Below are positions 61,544-64,000 of a DNA stretch of 64,000 bases, piece after piece. The stretch is from positions 1 through 64,000 of the forward strand of contig SCUU01000140.1 of the NCBI GenBank assembly GCA_004297065.1. Direction: 5' to 3'. Source of the DNA: Gallionellaceae bacterium. GTDB lineage: Bacteria; Pseudomonadota; Gammaproteobacteria; Burkholderiales; Gallionellaceae. The translations under genes were made by a program, and so were the position numbers. Position 1 is the stretch's first letter. Each line of letters opens with the position of its first letter. The notes beneath the pieces were generated by a model, which saw nothing but the letters and a program-made list of their open reading frames with translations, searched no databases and was not told the DNA's origin.

Positions 61544-64000
<2,457 letters not shown>

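Overview
The window reads as a high-GC betaproteobacterial chromosome segment. The nearest order (Nitrosomonadales/Gallionellaceae-like) is inferred only from gene content. Core blocks are: grpE-dnaK; copA; a methionine/adenine salvage cluster (mtnP, class II aldolase, apt, mtnA); rmuC; cysS; an 11-gene MSHA-like type IV pilus/pseudopilus locus with a sigma54 activator; fumarase; 4.5S RNA-dnaX-ybaB-recR-rluB; a cyclase/lipoprotein/Ser-Thr kinase module; ygfX-like/nadB; rpoE-rseA-mucB-rseC-degQ; lepA-lepB-DUF4845-rnc-era; recO-pdxJ-acpS-nagZ; zipA-ligA (truncated by the window end). Accessory DNA is superimposed at several points. The main one is a ~6.7 kb island splitting era from recO. It holds a single-chain MmeI-like restriction-modification enzyme, an uncharacterised 541-aa protein ending in a HEPN-type RNYFAHH motif, two small unknown proteins, and intact and decayed toxin-antitoxin modules. 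A second is a TA module plus a PD-(D/E)XK-like ORF inserted behind apt, with a duplicated apt 3' end. There are also a frameshifted HepT/MNT pair, a decayed IS with terminal inverted repeats, and a ~560 bp giant nested palindrome next to ffs. The most striking non-gene signal is a family of GC-rich double-hairpin palindromic repeats. Copies occur between genes and also in frame inside copA, mtnA, cysS and several times inside the restriction enzyme, adding proline/glycine-rich peptides such as PxPNPLPxGEG. No database search was run; family calls come from recognised motifs and synteny.
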